64,000 nt of DNA, taken from Buxus sempervirens. Taxonomy: Eukaryota > Streptophyta > Magnoliopsida > Buxales > Buxaceae. Made by a program: the position numbers and the translations under genes. The stretch is from positions 14,006,858 to 14,070,857 of the forward strand of contig OX387190.1 of assembly GCA_947561395.2 (NCBI GenBank), written 5' to 3'. This document shows positions 58,332 to 64,000 of this stretch, piece by piece; positions within the stretch are counted from its first letter, which is position 1, and each line of letters opens with the position of its first letter. Below the pieces are notes generated by a model that ran no database searches, was not told where the DNA came from, and saw nothing but the letters and a program-made list of their open reading frames with translations.

Positions 58332-60204
58332 TCAGTACCAAAGAAGGATGGGAAAGTCAGGATGTGCGTGAACTACAGAGATCTGAACAAGGCAAGCCCA
58401 AAAGATGACTTTCCTTTCCCCCACATTGACCTTCTGGTCGACAATACTGCTGTACATAGCCTGTTCTGATTCATGAATGGCTTCTCTGGATAATCAAATC
58501 AAGATGGCAAAGGAAGATCAAGAAAAAAATAGCTTTCATTACACCTTGGGGCAATTTCCCTATCAGAGAGCCATGACAGTACTGTTCCATAATATGATCC
58601 ATAAGGAGATGGAGGTCTATGTAGATGATATGATTGCCAAATCATGTAAAGAAGAGGACCACTTGATTAACTTGAAGAAGGTGTTTGATCGACTCAGGAA
58701 ATACAGTCTAAGGCTTAACCGAGCAAAATGTGTCTTTGGGGCTACATCAGGAAAATTGCTGAGATTCATAGTGAGCAGAAGGGGAATTGAGATTGACCCA
58801 GCTAAAGCAAATGAGATCATTGAAATTCCATCACCCAGAATGGAGAAAGAAGTTAGGGGTTTTCTTGGAAGAATTCAATACATAAGCCAGTTCATAGCAC
58901 AGCTCATTGCTATCTGTGAACCGATTTTTAAGCTGCTAAGAAATAACAACCCCACGGTCTGGAATGATGATTGCCAACAAGCCTTTGATAGGATAAATGA
59001 ATATTTACTGAACCTACCTGTACTAGTGCCACCAACTCCGGGAAGACCACTGATTCTGTACTTGTCAGTTTTGGAGACATCAATGGGGTGTGTCTTGGGG
59101 CAGCATGATGAGACGGGCAGAAAGGAAAGGGTGATCTACTATCTGAGTAAGAAGTTCATAGAATATGAAGCCAAGTATTCTCCTTTGGAAAAGACCTGTT
59201 GTGCTTTAGTGTGGGTTACTCAAAGACTGAGGCATTACTTCCTTGGTCATTCCACATTATTGATATCCCGAATGGACCCTCTGAAGTACCTATTTGAGAA
59301 ACCGGCATTAATTGGCAGAACGGCGAAGTGGCAGTTGTTGCTTTCTGAATTTGACTTCAAATATGTCACTCAAAAGGCAATTAAAGGTCAAGCAATTGTT
59401 GATCACTTAGTTGAGTATCCCTTGCCAGACTATCAGCCTTTAAAGATTAATTTTCCGGATGAGGCCGTGTTATTTACTGAAGAAGAGGACAGTGAAAGCT
59501 CTTGGTAGATGTTCTTCGATGGGGCCGCAAACATGAATGGAAACGGGATCGGGGCAGTTTTGGTAAAACCAGATGGTTCACATATCTCAATTGCAGTAAA
59601 GCTGATATTTGAATGCACAAACAACATTGCAGAGTATGAAGTATGTATAATCGGGTTGCAGGCTGCTCTAGACCATGAGGTAGAGGAACTTGACATATAT
59701 GGGGATTCGAGTCTTATCATCTTCCAAACAACTAGTGAATAGAAAACCAAAGATCACAAATTGATCCCATATCACCAGTATTTGGAAGAAACAAACACCA
59801 AATTTACTCGAATTTCCTTTAATTATATGCCAAGGGCCAAGAATCAGTTTGCAGATGCTTTGGTGACATTGGCTTCAATGATCAGTATTCCAGAAGGAAT
59901 AGATATGAAACCACTAGAAATTAAAGTCATAGATGAACCGGCTTACTGTCTTGTTCTAGAAGGAGTACCGGAAGAAGAAGTACCATGGTTTCAGGATATC
60001 AAGAATTTCTTGAATGATTGGAGTCTTCCAGAAAATGCTACCTCTACTAAGAAAAGGGCAATACAGAGATTAGCAGGACAATTCTTACTAAGTGGTGGAC
60101 AGTTATACAAGAGGTCACATAATGATATCCTACTCAGATGCATTGCTAAGGCTGAGTCAGAAAGGTTGATTGAGGCTGTACATGGAGGAGTCTGTGGACC
60201 CATA
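58332..60204 (+). pseudogene. Tat reverse transcriptase, RNase H and archaeal RNase H, fossil
   Basis: The RT starts with VPKKDGKVRMCVNYRDLNKA right after the inserted LTR. The YVDDM active site is at about 58620 and the FLGRIQYISQFI thumb at about 58860. The first RNase H follows (LSVLETSMGCVLGQ, then the YYLSKKF and EYEAKYSPLEKTC region). A second, archaeal-type RNase H begins with FFDGAANMNGNGIGAVLVKP (about 59512), with NNIAEYE and DSSLIIFQ. The linker to integrase ends at the MITE target site. The polyprotein is broken. Confidence 0.88.
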
Positions 60205-60212
60205 TGAACGGG

Positions 60213-60942
60213 TAGGGCTGGCAATGGGTCGGATATATATCCGAATTCGATCCGAATCCGATCCGAAATTGGCGAATCCGATCCGAAATCTAAGATCCGT
60301 GGTTCGAATATGGATCTGAAATCTAAGATCTGAAAAAATTCGGATTCAAATACGAATATACATATATCCGATCCGAATAAGATCCGACCGAAATCATATA
60401 TATCTTATTCATAAACCCAGAGTAGACATTGGTTAGAATGTAGACCATTTATAAACTACGGTTGAACCATCATAACTAAAACCAAAAACCTTTAAAGAAC
60501 GATTTGCTCTAAATCTAAACTTTCTATCCTCTTTGTCGCTGTCACCCTTTGGCGACTGGTACCAGCAAACCCACTTAAAGAACCAATTCCAAAACCCCCT
60601 ATTTTGAAACATTTTTTGCTCTGAAATTCCATTATCCAAAACAGGCTGGTTGTTCTAAGTTCCGGGGTACGATTTTTTTTGTCAGTCGCTCAATATCCAC
60701 TGTTGCGTGGTGCTTCAAATTTGAAGTTCAAACCCATTTCTCATTTAAATCCCTCTCTGAGTAGGGCTAGCAATGAGTGGGATATATATCCGAATTCGAT
60801 CCGAAACCGAAATTGGCGAATTCAAATATAGGATTTAGATCCGTGGTTCAAATACGGATCCGAAATCTAAGATCCGATAAAATTCGGATTCAAATACGAA
60901 TATACATATATCCGATCCGTATTCGACCGATTGCCACCCCTA
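60213..60942. mobile_element. Non-autonomous hAT MITE (730 bp), TSD TGAACGGG
   Basis: Ends are TAGGGCTGGCAAT and ATTGCCACCCCTA (TIR with one or two mismatches), flanked by a perfect 8-bp TGAACGGG (60205-60212 and 60943-60950). It is rich in TCCGATCCGAA words. A second copy of the left end (TAGGGCTAGCAATGAGTGG) starts at 60763, so about 170-200 bp of the left terminus occurs twice. There is no coding sequence. It lies between the RNase H and integrase regions of the Tat element. Confidence 0.92.
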
Positions 60943-60950
60943 TGAACGGG

Positions 60951-61714
60951 TACATGCTGGCAAAGAAGATTCTGCGATTGGGATATTATTGGTCAATGAT
61001 GGAGCACGATTGCTGTGTACATGTCAAGAGATGTCATCTGTACCAAATATATGCGGATAACAAGCATGCACCATCAAGTGAGCTGCACAACATGACATCA
61101 TCATGGCCTTTCTCCATGTGGGGCATAGATGTCATTGGCATGATCTCCCCAAAGGCATCAAATGGTCACAGATTCATTCTTGTAGCAATTGATTATTTCA
61201 CCAAGTGGGTTGAAGCAGCTTCGTATGCAAATATTACAATTAACCATGATCTTAAATTTTTGAAGCATAATATTATTTGTCGCTATGGTTTGCCAAATGC
61301 CATAGTATCAGACAACGCTTCAAATATTAAGAATAAGGATATGAAGAAGATGTGTGAACAGTTTCAGATTACCCATCACAAGTTAGCTCCATACAGACCA
61401 AAGATGAATGGGGCAGTAGAAGCAGCAAATAAGAATATAAAGAAAATAATTCAGAAGATGGTAGTAAGTTACAGAGATTGGCATGAAATGCTACCGCTTG
61501 CTCTACATGCCTACAGGACCTCGATCCGGACTTCTACTTGGGCAACCCAATATTCCCTAGTTTATGGAATAGAAGCAGTCTTACTAGTCAAAGTCGAAAT
61601 CCCATCACTAAGAGTGCTAATGGAAGCAGAATTGGAAGAAGCTGAATTGATACAGTCAAGACATGATCAACTCAATTTGATAGAGGAAAAGCGTTTGAAG
61701 GCACTTTGTCATTA
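60951..61714 (+). pseudogene. Tat integrase, fossil
   Basis: A degraded zinc-finger region (CHLYQIYADNKHAPSSELH) precedes the core: WPFSMWGIDVIGMISPKASN, FILVAIDYFTKWVEAASY, NAIVSDNASNIKN and the NGAVEAANKNIKK block, then YRTSIRTST. These give the D, D and E positions of the catalytic triad. Coding similarity ends near 61712, exactly where the next LTR begins. Confidence 0.87.
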
Positions 61715-64000
61715 TGTGCGGGTCGCATGGCGGGGCGCACAGATCTGCGTGCCTCCGGGAGGGTAAAACGGGAAAAAGGGAGTCGCCACCGCCTGATGGG
61801 GTGCAGGCGGACACCTGGGTGCCTAATCTTGTCTATTGGGCTAGTCTACGGCTTGAGATTCTGAGAAAGGTCTCGGTTGCGGTCTGGGGAAGTCCGTAGA
61901 CATCCCAGACCACTCCGTCAGATGACGGGTCCCGTGGGTTCCCTGGTTTGAGTCAACTCACTTTGGTTCTTACCCGATTCCTATTCCAACATGCCATTTG
62001 GTTGGGTCTGGAAGGACCACTTGAGTGGTGTGGGTCCCTTTAATTGCTTTTATTTTGCTTAATTAGGTGATTTGAGTCCGATTGGGTGGGCCCTGTTGGA
62101 AGGTCCACGGTGTCCTTGGTGGGCTAAGTCAAGCCCATGTACCCTTGGTGAGCCTCTGTCTTGTCCTAGGAGGCCCTTTGGGCTTAAGTTAAATGAATTG
62201 ATTTTAATTATCTATTCAAGTTAGGGTTTTAAGTGATTTTCATGCAAAAGTAGGTCGGCATTGGTGTGCGGGCCCTTGGGTGGGCCCATGATGGTTGCCA
62301 GAGTATTTTTAGATTATCTTGTTTAAATTTGCCAAAGTGCACTAGACATTGGGCTTGGGGCCCGTGGTCCAGTTTTGGGCTTGAAAGCCCAAATTCCTTG
62401 AAGCTTAGGGTTTGCACCCTTACTCGGTTCGATTAATGGGCTTGGCGGGCCCGATAGGCCCTAGCCCTTGGTCTCAGCCAAACCATGCTATCTATAACAC
62501 ATTACATTCCACAAATCAAGTTCGGGTGGGCCGCATTGGGTTTGGCCTTCCCGGTTGGGTTGGGTTGCTTAAGTTGCTTATTTACATGCTTCAGGGTTTG
62601 TTGGGCTTGGTGGGCCCCGTTGGAAGGCCCACTATTGGTTCAAAGGTTCAATTGAAGACCTTATTCAACATTCAACAAAGTCAAAGAACACACACACAAA
62701 AATGCATTGTTCTTTTGTGGGCTTTGCAATGTGGGTGGCTCTATAGCTTCCTAGGGGGTTTCTTTACAAGTCATGTGGACCCCTGAGAGGGTCCACTTTG
62801 GTTTAGGTTTGGGGTGGCATCCACTTTTGGCTTGGTTTCCTAGCAAAGACAAAGGGAAAAAAAAGAAAAAAAAAAGGGAATGAGGCTACTGCCATCTCAC
62901 TTTTCCTCGGCAATGTGCAGCATTGAGGTAGGGGTCCTGGCTCCCCCACCTGGGTACATCCAAGCTACTGACCAAATGGACAAAAGCAAAGTAATATCAA
63001 GACCTCCTGCCCCACTGTTCTAACATATGCACACATGCTTTGACACCAATAGAACAACAATAATAAAATGGGAACAGTAGTTAACATTTAGAGGGTTAAA
63101 ACATATTGAACTAGCGAGGATGCATGGGGGTTGCAGGGAAGGATTACATACATGCTTAGGGCTCCATGGGTTGAGGCTTGGGGGTGGTCATGCGGCTTCC
63201 AAGCCTGCTGGGGCAGCAGCAAACAGTAAGGGTTTGCTGCTATTCCCAGCAGCAACTCATTTGGATCTTGGGGGACTCAAACAGCAAAAAATGAAGTAGG
63301 AAAGGGTATCATGCTCATTGGGGGCTGCATGGTGCTGGAGAACTTGCCAGGGACAGCAGTAGCACCAAGGTCTACTGCTGTTCCCAGCAGCAACCTACAT
63401 AGGTCACTACAAAGGGAATGGGGGTGCTGCTGCTGTCTCTAGCAGCAGCTCTGGTGAGCCACATCAGCATGTTAAAGGGGAGTAGGAACATGCTCATATG
63501 CATATACAAATACAGCAAATGGTAAGGGGGTTAGGGGAGCAGGTTAATGCACACACAAAACCATAGCAGTGGGATGGGCAAAATAGATACATGGAGGGGG
63601 GTAAACCTGCTGGTGGCTACAGCAAATAGCAAGAGTTTGTTGCTGTCCCCCAGCGGTAACTCCCACGGTCATGGCAAAGAGTATTGTGGGGGTACGGGGA
63701 GCATACTTGTTACCCCTCCAAAACAGCAAATAAACACAGGGCACACATTCACAATGAACCAATAAGACAAACATGCATCATGCATGCACAATCAAGAGGT
63801 CATATTAAAAAGAACCTGCTGTAGGTAAAGTTACAGCATCAAACAAGTGGGGGTTTATCATGTAATAGGGGTGGGAATACATGGGTCTTGGGGGGAAGGG
63901 AAGCATGCATGGAAGGGTTGATGGGCCGGACTTGGTCTTAGGTTTCCAAACCTGCTGGGACAGCAGCAAACAGTGAGAGTTTCCTACTGTCTCCAGCAGC
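61715..64000 (-). mobile_element. Tat/Ogre-type LTR, partial at right edge
   Basis: It begins TGTGCGGGTCGC, then GGAGTCGCCACCGCCTGATG, GGCGGACACCTGGGTGCC and the CCGTAGACATCCCAG words, collinear with the left part of the LTR at 30533 and the inverse of the right part of LTR G. Only 2,286 bp are in the window, so it could be a solo LTR or one end of a full element. Sense is inferred as minus. Confidence 0.8.
63190..64000. repeat. Diverged repeats, each with a CAGCAG-type inverted repeat
   Basis: CCTGCTGG(G)...CAGCAGCAAACAGT...GTTTGCTGCT-type units recur at about 63200, 63350, 63610 and 63950. Each contains a 9-10-bp inverted repeat: AGCAGCAAAC/GTTTGCTGCT at 63215-63241 and ACAGCAGTAG/CTACTGCTGT at 63353-63381, with weaker ones later. 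Confidence 0.75.

Larger units (their letters stand above)
53840..61714 (+). mobile_element. Tat/Ogre-lineage Gypsy element, broken and truncated
   Basis: Coding remnants in order: a gag-pol linker with protease-like region (about 53.9-55.3 kb), reverse transcriptase and RNase H (about 58.3-59.5 kb), a second archaeal-type RNase H (about 59.5-59.9 kb), and integrase (60.95-61.7 kb). The dual RNase H is the hallmark of the Tat/Ogre branch. It is interrupted by solo LTR E in the RT N-terminus and by a hAT MITE before integrase. The 5' half and LTR are missing, and the 3' end is abutted by a Tat-type LTR at 61715. It carries several breaks. Confidence 0.85.

Overview
The window is nuclear DNA of a flowering plant: one spliced host gene on the minus strand buried in nested transposable elements. 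The LTR families (Ale-like Copia, Tekay-like chromovirus, Tat/Ogre-like Gypsy), plant L1 LINE and hAT elements fit an angiosperm with a moderately large, repeat-rich genome. A woody or early-diverging lineage with long introns is possible, but nothing here fixes the species.

Layout. 1-4.5 kb: a broken L1-type LINE (minus), running off the left edge. 4.6-8.8 kb: a decayed hAT transposon with a nearly complete transposase and a correctly spliced last exon. 10.37-27.0 kb: four coding exons (minus) of a D-isomer-specific 2-hydroxyacid dehydrogenase resembling Arabidopsis At1g72190. Intron 3 is 13.9 kb and holds a 4.16-kb imperfect palindrome built from LTR sequence, older LTR relics and a Tat-type solo LTR. 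The NAD-binding exons are not in the window and should lie to the left, so the LINE and hAT probably sit in intron 4. 28.4-30.1 kb, just upstream of the gene: a stack of small hAT derivatives, one carrying a TATA box, three consecutive miRNA-precursor-like foldbacks and a small GT-AG intron.

30.5-64 kb is an intergenic graveyard. A Tat-type solo LTR (30533-33748) is followed by a complete but broken Copia element (33822-44330), into which one Tekay-type solo LTR (37176-43628) inserted and then a second of the same family in opposite orientation (40004-43247). Next is a 5'-truncated Tekay chromovirus (44376-about 53830, minus) whose own LTR hosts two further solo LTRs. A broken Tat Gypsy (about 53840-61714, plus) is interrupted by a solo LTR and by a hAT MITE, and is followed by a Tat-type LTR running off the right edge. 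Most boundaries were set by matched 5-bp (LTR) or 8-bp (hAT) target-site duplications read directly in the sequence.

Main points for a second look: the triple foldback unit at 29.47-29.96 kb; the 4.16-kb palindrome inside a transcribed intron; arrays of short palindromes spaced about 39 bp in the Tat-type LTRs, whose sequence differs between copies while spacing and pairing are kept; and the same kind of fixed-position, changing-sequence minisatellites in the Tekay-type LTRs. All percentages and alignments were done by eye.
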